DNA of 64,000 nt from Aromatoleum diolicum (GCF_012910955.1 NZ_WTVQ01000015.1:1-64000), one strand, 5' to 3'; shown: positions 1-8,636, counted from the stretch's first letter. Notes: generated by a model not told the origin, from the sequence alone. Translations and numbers: made by a program.

Positions 1-200
1 GGGATCAGCTCGGTGAGCGCCCGCGGATCCATCACCGCGCCGGACAGAATGTGCGCGCCGATCTCGGCGGCCTTCTCGATCAGGCACACCGCCAGTTCCG
101 TGCCTTTCTCGTTGGCCAGTTGCTTCAGCCGGATCGCCGCCGCCAGCCCCGCCGGGCCGCCACCAACGATCAGGACATCGAATTCCATCGATTCGCGCAT
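1..200 (-). CDS. Electron transfer flavoprotein-ubiquinone oxidoreductase, N-terminal part (cut by window edge)
   Basis: Reading the minus strand from the ATG at 200 gives an FAD-binding Rossmann start (FDVLIVGGGPAGLAAAIRL) followed by IGAHILSGAVMDPRAL, which is characteristic of ETF-QO. This enzyme takes electrons from reduced ETF, which acyl-CoA dehydrogenases load, and passes them to membrane quinone through FAD and a 4Fe-4S cluster. Only about 66 residues are in the window. The start at 200 is chosen because GGAGAC lies 8 bases upstream; a second in-frame ATG at 188 is possible. Its position beside acyl-CoA dehydrogenase pathway genes fits a role in re-oxidising their ETF. It is separated from the thiolase gene upstream by a terminator, so it is probably its own unit. 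Confidence 0.85.
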   Translation of the reverse strand, partial: MRESMEFDVLIVGGGPAGLAAAIRLKQLANEKGTELAVCLIEKAAEIGAHILSGAVMDPRALTELI

Positions 201-270
201 GAGTGACCGTCTCCACTGAATGCGGGCACCGCATCCGGCACCCCGCATTGTTGTTTCATTGTTTCAATTC

Positions 271-312
271 AAAAAAAAGCCGGCTCGGAAGATCCACGAT
301 TTACCGAGCCGG
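271..312 (-). terminator. Rho-independent terminator after the thiolase operon
   Basis: A perfect 9-bp stem (280-288 with 304-312) is followed on the minus strand by eight T residues (A-run at 271-278). It lies about 70 bases past the thiolase stop codon and before the ETF-QO gene. Confidence 0.85.
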
Positions 313-381
313 GAGAAGCTCCGGCGACACTTGGAGGAGAGGGAGCATTGAAATCGCCGAAGATCGAGGACGGGACAGCAG

Positions 382-1584
382 TCAGGTTCGTTCAAGCACC
401 AGCGCGATCCCCTGGCCGACGCCGATGCACAAGCTGACCACGGCATAGCGCCCCTGGCGACGCTGCAGTTCGCGCGCGACGCTGAGCGCAAGCCGTGCGC
501 CGGAGGCACCGAGGGGGTGGCCGATGGCGATTGCGCCGCCGTTCGGGTTCACGCGCGGATCGTCGAAGGCGACGTTCAGCAGCTTCAGGCAGCCGAGCAT
601 CTGGGTGGCAAAGGCCTCGTTGATCTCGATGATGTCCATGTCGGCGAGCGTGAGCCCGGCACGCTCGAGCGCCTTCGGGATCGCATAGGCCGGACCGACC
701 CCCATGATGCGCGGCTCGACGCCCGCGGCGGCCCCGGCAAGGATGCGCGCGATCGGCTTCGCCCCGGCGCGGTCGCCGACTGCGGCGTTGCCGACCAGAA
801 CGGCCGCGGCGCCGTCGTTGATGCCCGACGCGTTGCCGGCGGTGACGACGCCGCCTTCGAACAGCGGCTTGAGCTTCGCAAGCGACTCATAGGTGCTTTC
901 CGCGCGCGGATGCTCGTCGTCGGCGACGACCAGCGGCGGGGTCTTGCGCCCGGTCGGCACGCTGATCGGCAGGATCTCGGCAGCATAGAAACCGGCAGCC
1001 TTGGCCCCCGCGTACTTCGCCTGCGATGCGGCGGCGAAGCGGTCAGCCTGTTCGCGGCTGATGCCGAACTCGGCGGCGACGTTGTCGCCGGTCTCGGGCA
1101 TCGAATGCGCGCCGTACTGCTCGGTCATTTTCCGGTTCGGGAAACGGGCGCCGATGGTCGAGTCGTACACCTTGAAGTCGCGGCTGTAGGCGGACTCGGC
1201 CTTTGCGACGACGAACGGGGCACGGCTCATGCTCTCCACGCCACCGGCGATATACAGTTCGCCTTCGCCGCAGCTGATCGCGCGCGCGGTGTCGAGCACG
1301 GCGGCGAGGCCGCTGCCGCACAGGCGATTGACTGTCTGGCCGGGCACGCTCGGCGGCAAGCCCGCGACCAGCAGTGCATTGCGCGCCACGTTGCGGCTGT
1401 CTTCGCCGGACTGCGCGGTGCAACCGAGGATCACGTCCTCGATCTGCTCGGGGCGGAAAGGCGATCGGGCAACGAGTTCCCGCATCACCGTCGCGACGAG
1501 GTCGTCGGGGCGCACGGCGGCGAGGCTTCCCGCGTGACGGCCGAAAGGCGTGCGCAGGCCATCGTAGATATAGGCGTCGAGCAT
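382..1584 (-). CDS. Acetyl-CoA acyltransferase (3-oxoacyl-CoA thiolase, PaaJ/PcaF-like)
   Basis: Thiolase of 400 residues, the normal family length. It shows the nucleophilic cysteine (C89, in VNRLCGSG), GGVESMSRAP, the NEAFA motif, GHPLGASGAR with the active-site histidine, and the second catalytic cysteine near the end (SLCIGVGQG). It cleaves 3-oxoacyl-CoA with free CoA to acetyl-CoA and a chain shortened by two carbons. The closest-looking relatives are 3-oxoadipyl-CoA thiolases, so a dicarboxylic substrate such as 3-oxopimeloyl-CoA fits this pathway; that substrate is inferred. It is the last gene of an operon with the hydratase and dehydrogenase upstream (26-bp gap). A longer frame reaches 1665, but homology begins at the ATG at 1584. 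Confidence 0.9.
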   Translation of the reverse strand: MLDAYIYDGLRTPFGRHAGSLAAVRPDDLVATVMRELVARSPFRPEQIEDVILGCTAQSGEDSRNVARNALLVAGLPPSVPGQTVNRLCGSGLAAVLDTARAISCGEGELYIAGGVESMSRAPFVVAKAESAYSRDFKVYDSTIGARFPNRKMTEQYGAHSMPETGDNVAAEFGISREQADRFAAASQAKYAGAKAAGFYAAEILPISVPTGRKTPPLVVADDEHPRAESTYESLAKLKPLFEGGVVTAGNASGINDGAAAVLVGNAAVGDRAGAKPIARILAGAAAGVEPRIMGVGPAYAIPKALERAGLTLADMDIIEINEAFATQMLGCLKLLNVAFDDPRVNPNGGAIAIGHPLGASGARLALSVARELQRRQGRYAVVSLCIGVGQGIALVLERT

Positions 1585-1610
1585 GGCAGTTCCTGTGTGA
1601 TCGGGTCGTT

Positions 1611-3131
1611 TCAGTTTTCGGGGGTCAGCAGGGACACGCCCAGTGCGGCGCGCCGCTTCAGCCACGGGCTCGGGCGGTAGCGCGGATCGCGATAGAACGC
1701 GTACAAGGCATCGAGGATCGCGAGCACTCTGGCAGCGCCGAGTGCGTCCCCCATGGCCAGCGGTCCCTTCGGGTAGCCGAGGCCGAGGGTCACCGCGCGG
1801 TCGATGTCGGCCGGCGTGGCGATGCCCTGCTGGGCGATGTCGCAGCCGATATTGACGATCGTCGCGAGCACACGTTGCGCAACGAAGCCGGGGCTGTCGT
1901 TGATCACCGTGACCGGCGTGCCGTCGGATGCGAGCAGGCCCCAGGCCGCGTCGCGCATCTCGGCGCGGGTCAGCGGCGTGCGCATCAGCGTGCGCCGGCC
2001 GTCGAGCGTGAGCGAGTCGAGCGCCAGCGTGCGTGCCGGATCGAGTCCTTCCGCGAGCGCGGCAGTCGTCGCATCCTCACCGAACGGCAGCACCAGGCAC
2101 AGCGACTCGCTGCCCGGTTGTTCGCCGCGGTCCAGCGTTGCACCGAGCTTTTCGATCAGGGCCGCGACAGATTCGGCGGCCGCGGCATGGCGCCGGCTGA
2201 TCCACACGGGGCGCGTCGTTTTCGCGGGCGGCGTGTCTTCGGCGAGCGCTTCGGCCTTGCCGTCGCGGTACACGTAGAAGCCGCGCCCGCTCTTGCGTCC
2301 GAGCAGACCCGCGGCAAGCCGCTGACGCGTGATCGGCGACGGGCGGAAGCGCGGTTCCTGGTAGTACTGGTCGTAGATCGACTCCATCACCGGATGCGAG
2401 ACATCCAGCCCGGTCAGGTCGAGCAGTTCGAACGGGCCCATGCGGAAGCCGGCCGCCCGGCGCAGGATGCGGTCGATGTCCGCAAATCCGGCGATGCCCT
2501 CGCCCAGGATGCGCAGCGCCTCGGTGCCGTAGCCGCGTCCGGCGTGATTGACGATGAAGCCCGGGGTGTCCTTTGCCCGCACGGGCGTATGGCCCATGCG
2601 CTGGGCCAGTGCGGTCAGCGCGGTGCCGACCCATGCTTCGCCCAGCACGCCGTCGATGACCTCGACGATCTTCATCAAGGGCACGGGGCTGAAGAAGTGG
2701 AAACCGCCGACACGGCCGGGCAGGCGGCAGCCTGCGGCGATCGACGTGACCGACAGCGACGAGGTGTTCGTGGCGAGCACGCAGGCGTCGCCGACGACGT
2801 CCTCCAGATCACGGAACAGCGAGCGCTTCGCGTCGAGGTTCTCGACGATCGCCTCGACGACGATATGGCAACCGGCCAGCGCCTGCAGCGATTCGGCGAC
2901 ACCGATCCGCCCGATGGCCGCATCGGCCTCGGCCTGCGAGATCTTGCCTTTGGCGGCGAGCGTTTCGAGAACCTGGCCGATCGCCGCGCGGGCCTCGCCG
3001 GCGGCGTCCGGACGCGCGTCGTGCAACAGCACGCGAATGCCACCCTGGACAGCGATCTGCGCGATACCGCGCCCCATCAGGCCGGTGCCGACGACACCGA
3101 GTAGCAGATCCGTGCGTGTGATATCGAGCAT
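1611..3131 (-). CDS. 3-hydroxyacyl-CoA dehydrogenase (PaaH-like, 506 aa)
   Basis: NAD-dependent oxidation of 3-hydroxyacyl-CoA to 3-oxoacyl-CoA. An N-terminal Rossmann domain carries GVVGTGLMGRGIAQ at about residues 12-25. Two consecutive 3HCDH C-terminal domains follow, each opening with a PGF motif (DTPGFIVNHAGRGY and NDSPGFVAQRVLATI). The duplicated C-terminal domain and 506-residue length are typical of the PaaH/PaaC group that acts on dicarboxylic acyl-CoAs. It lies 3 bp from the hydratase stop and upstream of the thiolase, forming the last three steps of a beta-oxidation round. Use on 3-hydroxypimeloyl-CoA is inferred from the neighbouring bad genes; a role with 3-hydroxyadipyl-CoA is the main alternative. 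Confidence 0.88.
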   Translation of the reverse strand: MLDITRTDLLLGVVGTGLMGRGIAQIAVQGGIRVLLHDARPDAAGEARAAIGQVLETLAAKGKISQAEADAAIGRIGVAESLQALAGCHIVVEAIVENLDAKRSLFRDLEDVVGDACVLATNTSSLSVTSIAAGCRLPGRVGGFHFFSPVPLMKIVEVIDGVLGEAWVGTALTALAQRMGHTPVRAKDTPGFIVNHAGRGYGTEALRILGEGIAGFADIDRILRRAAGFRMGPFELLDLTGLDVSHPVMESIYDQYYQEPRFRPSPITRQRLAAGLLGRKSGRGFYVYRDGKAEALAEDTPPAKTTRPVWISRRHAAAAESVAALIEKLGATLDRGEQPGSESLCLVLPFGEDATTAALAEGLDPARTLALDSLTLDGRRTLMRTPLTRAEMRDAAWGLLASDGTPVTVINDSPGFVAQRVLATIVNIGCDIAQQGIATPADIDRAVTLGLGYPKGPLAMGDALGAARVLAILDALYAFYRDPRYRPSPWLKRRAALGVSLLTPEN

Positions 3132-3134
3132 GAC

Positions 3135-3905
3135 TCAGAGTCCCTTGTATTCGGGTTTGCGCTTCTCGAGGAAGGCCTGCATGCCTTCCTTCTGATCCTG
3201 GCTCGCAAACAGCAGTTGAAAGGCCTTGCGTTCCAGCGTCAGGGCGGCGTCGAGCGACGCATCCTGGCCGGCGAGCACCACTTCCTTGATCTGCATGACG
3301 GCCAGCGGCGGCAGCGCGGCGATTTCGGCAGCCAGCTCGAGTGCGCGGGCCTGCACCTTGTCATCCGCCACGACCTCGCTGGCGAGTCCCATTTCGAGCG
3401 CCTCGCGGGCGCTGACCGGCTGCCCGGTCAGCACCATTTTCATGGCCTTGAACTTGCCGACGGCGCGCGTCAAGCGCTGAGTACCGCCGGCACCCGGCAT
3501 GATGCCGATGCGCACCTCGGGCTGGCCGAAAGCGGCGCCCTCGCCGGCGATGATGAGGTCCGCGTGCATTGCCAATTCGCAGCCGCCACCGAGCGCGAGG
3601 CCATTGACCGCGGCGATGACCGGCTTCGGGCAGGACGCGATCGCCTGCCACAGGCGGTGGGTATTGCGCAGCATCATGTCGATCGCGCTGCGTTCGGCCA
3701 GATCCCGAATATCGGCCCCCGCAGCAAAAACCTGTTCGCCCCCCGTCAGCACGACGCACCGAATGTCGGGATTCGCACCGACTTCCTCGAAGCTCGCTGC
3801 CAGCAGCGCACGCACTTCCTGATTGAGTGCGTTACGCACGGCCGGTCGATTCAACCGAATCACCGCCACGTGCGCCAAAGCTTGTTCGATAACGACGCTC
3901 ATCAT
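3135..3905 (-). CDS. Enoyl-CoA hydratase/isomerase (crotonase family)
   Basis: Crotonase of 256 residues that hydrates a trans-2-enoyl-CoA. It shows the oxyanion-hole region FAAGADI, then GGGCELA and FGQPEV, which hold the two catalytic glutamates of true hydratases, followed by PGAGGTQRL. The C-terminus KRKPEYKG is typical. Two adjacent ATGs (3905 and 3902) both have GAGGG upstream; the first is used here. It is the first gene of the hydratase-dehydrogenase-thiolase operon. Its promoter carries a BadR-type operator, which ties this beta-oxidation set to cyclohexanecarboxylate catabolism rather than to phenylacetate. Confidence 0.9.
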   Translation of the reverse strand: MMSVVIEQALAHVAVIRLNRPAVRNALNQEVRALLAASFEEVGANPDIRCVVLTGGEQVFAAGADIRDLAERSAIDMMLRNTHRLWQAIASCPKPVIAAVNGLALGGGCELAMHADLIIAGEGAAFGQPEVRIGIMPGAGGTQRLTRAVGKFKAMKMVLTGQPVSAREALEMGLASEVVADDKVQARALELAAEIAALPPLAVMQIKEVVLAGQDASLDAALTLERKAFQLLFASQDQKEGMQAFLEKRKPEYKGL

Positions 3906-3949
3906 CTGTGCCCTCGCCCCTGAAAACCTGACATGAAACCGTTGACTAG

Positions 3950-3987
3950 AAGGTAGCAAGAATTCGCATATGCGTCAATATATTGCC
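3950..3987 (-). promoter_or_regulatory. Sigma70-type promoter with BadR-type operator for the beta-oxidation operon
   Basis: On the minus strand, TTGACG (3978-3973) and TACCTT (3955-3950) are 17 bp apart. The operator CAATATATTG (CAA-N4-TTG, about 3976-3985) shares its right half with the -35 box. The same arrangement occurs at the aliB and aliA promoters. From memory, the Aromatoleum BadR repressor binds CAA-N4-TTG. Confidence 0.7.
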
Positions 3988-4133
3988 TTAATTAATCGAC
4001 AAGCCACAGATCGCAAAAAAACCCTGAAACTGCAATCAAGCGCCTCGCACCCTCGGTAACTCAGTGCTTTTGCATGGCTGATGCCGCGCACAAACGCGCA
4101 GCGGACGGTGGTCTCGCATCGACTGAAGCAAAC

Positions 4134-4162
4134 TTTACAGCGCGCAAGTACGTCAATATCAT
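4134..4162 (+). promoter_or_regulatory. Predicted sigma70 promoter for the paaY-like gene
   Basis: TTTACA (4134-4139), a 17-bp spacer and TATCAT (4157-4162) lie about 100 bases upstream of the carbonic-anhydrase-like gene. A GTCAATAT element resembling the left half of the BadR operators abuts the -10, but the right half (ATTAC) does not match TTG. Regulation by BadR is therefore uncertain. Confidence 0.5.
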
Positions 4163-4260
4163 TACACATCAGCACAGGATGCTGAGCACCCGAAAATCCC
4201 GGCCCGGACCTTCAGGCCAGCCGATTGACGTACCCACATTTCGATGCACAGCAGTGCACC

Positions 4261-4887
4261 ATGGAGACTGTAGTGAAACCACCCCGCGTCTACGCCATCG
4301 ACGGCATCGTTCCTGTCGTCGCCCCCAGCGCCTACGTGCACCCGTCCGCCGTACTGATCGGCGATGTCATCGTCGGCCCCGGATGCTATGTCGGCCCGTG
4401 CGCCAGCTTACGTGGCGACTTTGGCCGCCTCGTCCTCGAGGCCGGGGTAAACGTGCAGGACACCTGCGTGGTCCACACCTTTCCCGATCACGACACGATC
4501 ATCGAGGAAAACGGTCACATTGGTCATGGCGCAGTGCTGCACTGCTGTCGCATCGGTCGCCAGGCCCTCATCGGCATGAATGCGGTCGTGATGGACAATG
4601 CGGTGATCGGCGAAGGCTCGTTCGTCGCCGCGTGCAGCTTCGTCAAGGCGGGCATGATCGTGCCGCCGCGCTCGCTCGTGGCGGGCACGCCAGCCCGGCT
4701 GATACGCGACCTGAGCGATGGGGAACTGGAGTGGAAGGCCGCCGGGACCGGCATTTACCAGCAGCTGGCCCGACGCTGCCTCGCAACGATGGTCGAGACC
4801 GACGCCCTCAGCGCCGTAGAGGACGGCCGCAGGCGGATCGAGGCGATTGACATCAAGCCCCTGGCAGAGGTCAAAGCCAGGTCGTAG
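4261..4887 (+). CDS. Gamma carbonic anhydrase-like hexapeptide protein (PaaY family)
   Basis: A left-handed beta-helix protein of about 208 residues with hexapeptide repeats (for example IGDVIVGPGCYVGP and LIGMNAVVMDNAVIGEGS). Histidines at VVHTF and in GHIGHGAVLH match the metal ligands of gamma-class carbonic anhydrases. The opening YAIDGIVPVVAPSAYVHP matches PaaY, reported in phenylacetate clusters to act as a thioesterase that relieves inhibitory CoA adducts. Here it diverges from a beta-oxidation operon, so a CoA-housekeeping role is plausible but inferred. ATG 4261 has no clear ribosome site; a GTG at 4273 has GGAG six bases upstream and could be the true start. Confidence 0.8.
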   Translation: METVVKPPRVYAIDGIVPVVAPSAYVHPSAVLIGDVIVGPGCYVGPCASLRGDFGRLVLEAGVNVQDTCVVHTFPDHDTIIEENGHIGHGAVLHCCRIGRQALIGMNAVVMDNAVIGEGSFVAACSFVKAGMIVPPRSLVAGTPARLIRDLSDGELEWKAAGTGIYQQLARRCLATMVETDALSAVEDGRRRIEAIDIKPLAEVKARS

Positions 4888-4957
4888 CCCGGATTCCATC
4901 TGCACATGACCGCAGCCCTGCCACGCACGCACTCGGGCGCGCAGGCAGGGCGGGTTT

Positions 4958-5659
4958 TCACTCGTGGCGAACGACGAATTCCGACGTCGCGGCACGCACA
5001 CTGATCAGGCTATTTTCCGCAGCTTCGGTGTCTGCGTGACCCAATGCCATTCCGCACACGACCTTCTCGTGCGGCATCAAACCAAGCACCTCGCCAATGA
5101 TGCGGTGATAGTCGATCCACGCCGCCTGGCAGCAGGTAGCCAGTCCACGCGATTCGGCGGCAAGCATCACGTTCTGCAGGAACATCCCGTAATCGAGCCA
5201 GCTTCCCTGGGCGAGCCGTCGATCGACGGTGAATATCAACCCGACCGGCGCACCGAAAAATTCGAAATTTTTCCTGTGCTGCGCCTTCATCCGCGGCGCA
5301 TCGCCCTTGGCGATGCCGAGCAGGCCATACAGATCCCACCCGACTTGCCGCCGCCTTCCCAGATAGGGCTCGAAGAATTCGCGCGGGTAATAATCGTACT
5401 CCGACGTGTGCGTGCCATCGCCGGCATCGAAGGCCGAGCAGACCGCGTCCACGAGGCGGCACAGCGCCGCCCCTTTGACCACATGCACACGCCAGGGTTG
5501 AAGATTGGTGCCGGACGGGGCTCGCGCCGCGACCTGCAGGATGTCGTCGATGGCGTCGTCGCCCACCTGCTCATCCCGAAACGCACGCACAGAGCGGCGC
5601 CTCGTGATGACATGATCGACCTCGGACGCCATCTCCGACATGTTGTTCCGGCAGTTCAT
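4958..5659 (-). CDS. Nitroreductase-family FMN oxidoreductase
   Basis: A 233-residue nitroreductase-fold protein. RRRSVRAFRDEQV near the N-terminus is the FMN-phosphate region, followed by APSGTNLQPWRVHVV. The mid-region LDYGMFLQNVMLAAESRGLATC and late GMALGHAD are typical of the family. Such enzymes use FMN and NAD(P)H to reduce nitro groups, quinones or enoates. It is 16 bp downstream of the acyl-CoA dehydrogenase and ends the badH-badI-dehydrogenase operon, so it may act on a pathway intermediate or in redox balancing. The true substrate cannot be read from the sequence. The start at 5659 has GAGG about 10 bases upstream; ATGs at 5641 and 5632 are alternatives. Confidence 0.8.
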   Translation of the reverse strand: MNCRNNMSEMASEVDHVITRRRSVRAFRDEQVGDDAIDDILQVAARAPSGTNLQPWRVHVVKGAALCRLVDAVCSAFDAGDGTHTSEYDYYPREFFEPYLGRRRQVGWDLYGLLGIAKGDAPRMKAQHRKNFEFFGAPVGLIFTVDRRLAQGSWLDYGMFLQNVMLAAESRGLATCCQAAWIDYHRIIGEVLGLMPHEKVVCGMALGHADTEAAENSLISVRAATSEFVVRHE

Positions 5660-5675
5660 GTAGTGCGCGCCTCAC

Positions 5676-6830
5676 TCACCCGTTGTGGGCACGGATCATG
5701 TTGCGGGCGATGACCAGTTGCTGAATCTGGGTCGTGCCTTCGAACAGGCGGAACAGGCGCACGTCGCGGTAGAAGCGCTCGATGCCGTATTCCGACAGAT
5801 AGCCCGCGCCGCCGAAGATCTGCACCGCACGGTCGGCGACACGTCCGCACATCTCGGAGGCGAACATCTTCGCGCACGAGGCCTCGGTACCCACGTCCAG
5901 CCCCTGATCGCGGCGACGCGCGGCGTCGATCACCATGCAGCGCGCGGCGTAGATCTCAGCCTTGCTGTCGGCGAGCATGGCCTGGATGAGCTGGAACTCG
6001 GCGATCGGCTTGCCGAACTGCTTGCGTTCGCAGGCGTAGCGCAGCGCGTCTTCGAGCATGCGCTCGGCCACCCCGACCGAAATCGCGGCGATGGCGATGC
6101 GGCCTTTGTCGAGCACTTTCATTGCGGTCTTGAAGCCGATGCCCTCGCGTCCGCCGATCAGGTTGGCCGCCGGCACACGGCAATCCTCGAAGATCACGTC
6201 GCAAGTGTGCGAACCCTTGTGCCCCATCTTTTCGTCCGGATGTCCGAGCGAAAGGCCGGGCGCACCGCGCTCGACGATGAAGGCGGAAATGCCGTCGGCG
6301 CCCTTCCTGGCCGGATCGGTGCGCGCCATCACGGTGAAGATGCCGGCTTCGGGCGCGTTGGTGATGTAGCGCTTGGTGCCGTTGAGGATGTAGAAGTCGC
6401 CGTCACGCACGGCGGTGGTGCGCAGGCTGGCGGCGTCCGACCCGCTGTCGGGTTCGGTCAGCGCGAACGAACCGATGAGCTCGCCCGTCACCAGCCTCGG
6501 CAGGTAATGCGCCTTCTGCTCGGGCGTGCCATCGATGACGATGCCCTGGCCGCCGATGCCGTTGTTGGTGGCAAAGAGCGAACGGAAGCACGGTGAGGTG
6601 TGGCCGATCTCGAAGGTGGCGAGCACCTCCTCCTCCATCGTCAGCGCCATGCCGCCATGTTCCTCGGGGATGGACAGGCCGAACAGGCCCAGCTCCTTCA
6701 TCTCGGTGACGAGGTCGTCGGGAATCCGGTCGGTCTCGGCGACGACCGCCTCGGCCGGCACCAGGCGTTCGCGCACGAAGCGCGAAATCGTGTCCAGCAA
6801 GATATTCAGTGTTTCCTGGTCGCGGATCAT
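5676..6830 (-). CDS. Acyl-CoA dehydrogenase (probable pimeloyl-CoA dehydrogenase)
   Basis: A flavoprotein of 384 residues. It has GSFALTEPDSGSDAASL (FAD and substrate loop), the conserved R-QFGKPI-FQ-IQ segment and RLFEGTTQIQ near the end, whose glutamate is the catalytic base of short/medium-chain acyl-CoA dehydrogenases. It forms a trans-2-enoyl-CoA and reduces ETF. Sitting directly after badI, which makes pimeloyl-CoA, it probably starts beta-oxidation of pimeloyl-CoA; this assignment is from context. The 109-bp gap after badI holds a hairpin. The ATG at 6830 is used because homology begins there; the upstream in-frame extension is proline-rich noise. Confidence 0.85.
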   Translation of the reverse strand: MIRDQETLNILLDTISRFVRERLVPAEAVVAETDRIPDDLVTEMKELGLFGLSIPEEHGGMALTMEEEVLATFEIGHTSPCFRSLFATNNGIGGQGIVIDGTPEQKAHYLPRLVTGELIGSFALTEPDSGSDAASLRTTAVRDGDFYILNGTKRYITNAPEAGIFTVMARTDPARKGADGISAFIVERGAPGLSLGHPDEKMGHKGSHTCDVIFEDCRVPAANLIGGREGIGFKTAMKVLDKGRIAIAAISVGVAERMLEDALRYACERKQFGKPIAEFQLIQAMLADSKAEIYAARCMVIDAARRRDQGLDVGTEASCAKMFASEMCGRVADRAVQIFGGAGYLSEYGIERFYRDVRLFRLFEGTTQIQQLVIARNMIRAHNG

Positions 6831-6892
6831 TCTTGTCTGTCTCCGTGGCGTTGGCTTTGGGGGTGGGGGTGGGCGCAGCGGCAGGTCGCGAC

Positions 6893-6928
6893 GCGGCACG
6901 AGGGATGGGAGGAGAGGTCTCGTGCCGC
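6893..6928 (-). other. Intercistronic hairpin between badI and the acyl-CoA dehydrogenase gene
   Basis: A 10-bp perfect inverted repeat (6893-6902 with 6919-6928, GCGGCACGAG and its complement) without a T-run. It may act as an mRNA processing or stabilising element that lets badI be expressed more than downstream genes. Confidence 0.4.
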
Positions 6929-6939
6929 GCCGTACCGTC

Positions 6940-7722
6940 TTACTTCACGTGCTTGCGGAACTCGGGCTTGCGCTTCTCGCGGAAGGCGTTGCCACCTTCG
7001 GCGGACTCGGGGCTTTCGTAGTAGAGCTTCAGCGCGTGCATCGCCAGGCCGCCCATGCCGCGGATCATCTCGGTATCGACGTTGAACGACTTCTTCGCCA
7101 GCGCGATCGCGGTCGGGCTCTTCTCGACGATCTCGTCGCACCACTTCTTCACTTCGGCGTCGAGCTGATCCTGCGGCACGACGGCGTTGACGAGGCCCAT
7201 CGCCAGCGCTTCCTGCGCGGTGTAGCGACGGCACAGATACCAGATCTCGCGTGCCTTCTTTTCGCCGACGACGCGCGCCAGCAGTGCCGTACCGAAGCCC
7301 GGATCGACCGAGCCGACGCGCGGACCGGCCTGGCCGAGTTGCGCGTTGTCCGACGCGATCGCCAGATCGCAGATCGTCACGAGCACGTTGCCGCCGCCGA
7401 TCGCGAAACCGTTAACACGCGCAATAACCGGCTTGGAGATGTCGCGGATCGCGCTCTGCACTTCCTCGATCGGCAGACCGATGATGCCGCGGCCGCCGTA
7501 ACCGCCGTCCTGCGTGCCCTGGTCGCCGCCGGTGCAGAATGCCTTCTCGCCGGCGCCGGTCAGCACCACCACGCCGATGCTGCGATCGTGGTCCGCGTCC
7601 TTGAAGGCGTGGATCATTTCTTCGCAGGTCTGCGCGCGGAACGCGTTGTAGGCCTTCGGACGGTTGATCGTGATCGTCGCGATGCCCTCTGCCTTCGTGT
7701 AGAGGATGTCCTGGTATTCCAT
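6940..7722 (-). CDS. badI: 2-ketocyclohexanecarboxyl-CoA hydrolase (BadI)
   Basis: A MenB-like crotonase of 260 residues. It hydrolytically opens 2-ketocyclohexane-1-carboxyl-CoA to pimeloyl-CoA. The usual hydratase glutamates are absent: the first site reads GGGNVLV instead of GGGCELA, and the second reads LGQAGPRVGS. The region GEKKAREIWYLCRRY and the YESPESAEG-FREKRKPEF tail are strongly MenB/BadI-like. MenB (naphthoate synthase) is the look-alike, but no other menaquinone genes are present and badH lies immediately upstream. ATG 7722 has GGAG seven bases before it; an upstream TTG at 7734 is rejected. Confidence 0.9.
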   Translation of the reverse strand: MEYQDILYTKAEGIATITINRPKAYNAFRAQTCEEMIHAFKDADHDRSIGVVVLTGAGEKAFCTGGDQGTQDGGYGGRGIIGLPIEEVQSAIRDISKPVIARVNGFAIGGGNVLVTICDLAIASDNAQLGQAGPRVGSVDPGFGTALLARVVGEKKAREIWYLCRRYTAQEALAMGLVNAVVPQDQLDAEVKKWCDEIVEKSPTAIALAKKSFNVDTEMIRGMGGLAMHALKLYYESPESAEGGNAFREKRKPEFRKHVK

Positions 7723-7767
7723 GGTGTTCTCCAATCCTGAATTCGATTTAGATGAGTAAGGCCGCGC

Positions 7768-8535
7768 TTAGCCGGCCATCGTCAGGCCGCCCGACACGCT
7801 GAGCACCTGGCCGGTGATGAAGGACGCGTCGTCGCTCGACAGAAACATGACCGCGCCCGGCAGGTCGTCGGGCTGGCCGAGGCGGCCGAAGGGCACTGCG
7901 CGCGTGAAGGCCGTGCGCAGCTTGTCACCCTTCTCGCCTTCGCCGCAGATGTCGTCGAGCAGCGGCGTATCGGTCGGGCCGGGGCACACGACGTTGACGC
8001 TGATCTGCTGGCGGGCGAGTTCACGCGCCATCGTCTTCGAGTAGGCGATCAGGCCGCCCTTGCAGAAGGCATACACCGCCTCGCCCGAGGAACCGACACG
8101 GCCGGCATCGGAAGCGATGTTGACGATGCGCCCCGCGCCGCGCGCGACCATGCCCTTGACGACGGCGTGGTGCATGTACAGCGCGCCGTACAGGTTGATC
8201 GCGACAATCTTGTCCCACAGCGGCTTCTCGGTGCTGAGGAAGCTGCCGACCTTGTCCCAGCCGGCGTTATTCACCAGCACGTCGGTCGGACCGAGGTCCT
8301 TCTCGGCGGCCGTCACGGCAGTGATCACCGAGTCCTGGCTCGTCAGATCGACCGCATAGGCCTGCGCCTTGCCGCCCTTCTCGCGGATCTCCGCGGCAAC
8401 GGCCGAAGCCGCATCCTGGTTGATGTCGAACACCGCGACCGTCGCGCCTTCCGCGCCGAAGCGGCGGCAGATCGCCGAGCCGATGCCACCCGCTCCGCCG
8501 GTGACGATGACGACCTTTCCGTTGATTCCTCTCAT
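7768..8535 (-). CDS. badH: 2-hydroxycyclohexanecarboxyl-CoA dehydrogenase (BadH)
   Basis: A classical short-chain dehydrogenase of 255 residues. It has the cofactor motif TGGAGGIG at residues 12-19, NNAG, and the catalytic YAFCK (Y-x3-K) preceded by the serine segment IASDAGRVGSSG. Acidic residues after beta-2 (VFDINQ) predict NAD preference. It oxidises 2-hydroxycyclohexane-1-carboxyl-CoA to the 2-keto compound, the step before BadI, whose gene follows 45 bp downstream. A strong ribosome site (GGAGGAAG) precedes the ATG at 8535. It is the first gene of the badH-badI-acyl-CoA dehydrogenase-nitroreductase operon and diverges from badR. Confidence 0.9.
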   Translation of the reverse strand: MRGINGKVVIVTGGAGGIGSAICRRFGAEGATVAVFDINQDAASAVAAEIREKGGKAQAYAVDLTSQDSVITAVTAAEKDLGPTDVLVNNAGWDKVGSFLSTEKPLWDKIVAINLYGALYMHHAVVKGMVARGAGRIVNIASDAGRVGSSGEAVYAFCKGGLIAYSKTMARELARQQISVNVVCPGPTDTPLLDDICGEGEKGDKLRTAFTRAVPFGRLGQPDDLPGAVMFLSSDDASFITGQVLSVSGGLTMAG

Positions 8536-8636
8536 TTTTACTTCCTCCTGTTGGATAACAAAATTTGCGGCCCATTGCTTTCGGGCCATGCTTTGCGATT
8601 CAATGGGGCCCCTTTTGAACCGGCCCCCTCCAATCG

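Noticed and set aside
4152-4165. Fourth BadR operator (GTCAATATCATTAC)
   Set aside because: The right half is ATT instead of TTG, so the palindrome is broken; kept only as a note with the paaY-like promoter.
382-4887. Phenylacetate (paa) pathway
   Set aside because: The thiolase, dehydrogenase and paaY-like genes resemble paa genes, but paaABCDE, paaG, paaZ and paaK are absent and a BadR-type operator precedes the operon.
6940-7722. MenB (naphthoyl-CoA synthase)
   Set aside because: The sequence is MenB-like, but no men genes are nearby and badH, aliA, aliB and badK define a cyclohexanecarboxylate pathway.
8536-8636. BadR site in the badH-badR gap
   Set aside because: The nearest match, CAAAATTTG, has a 3-bp instead of 4-bp spacer and no clear -35/-10 around it.
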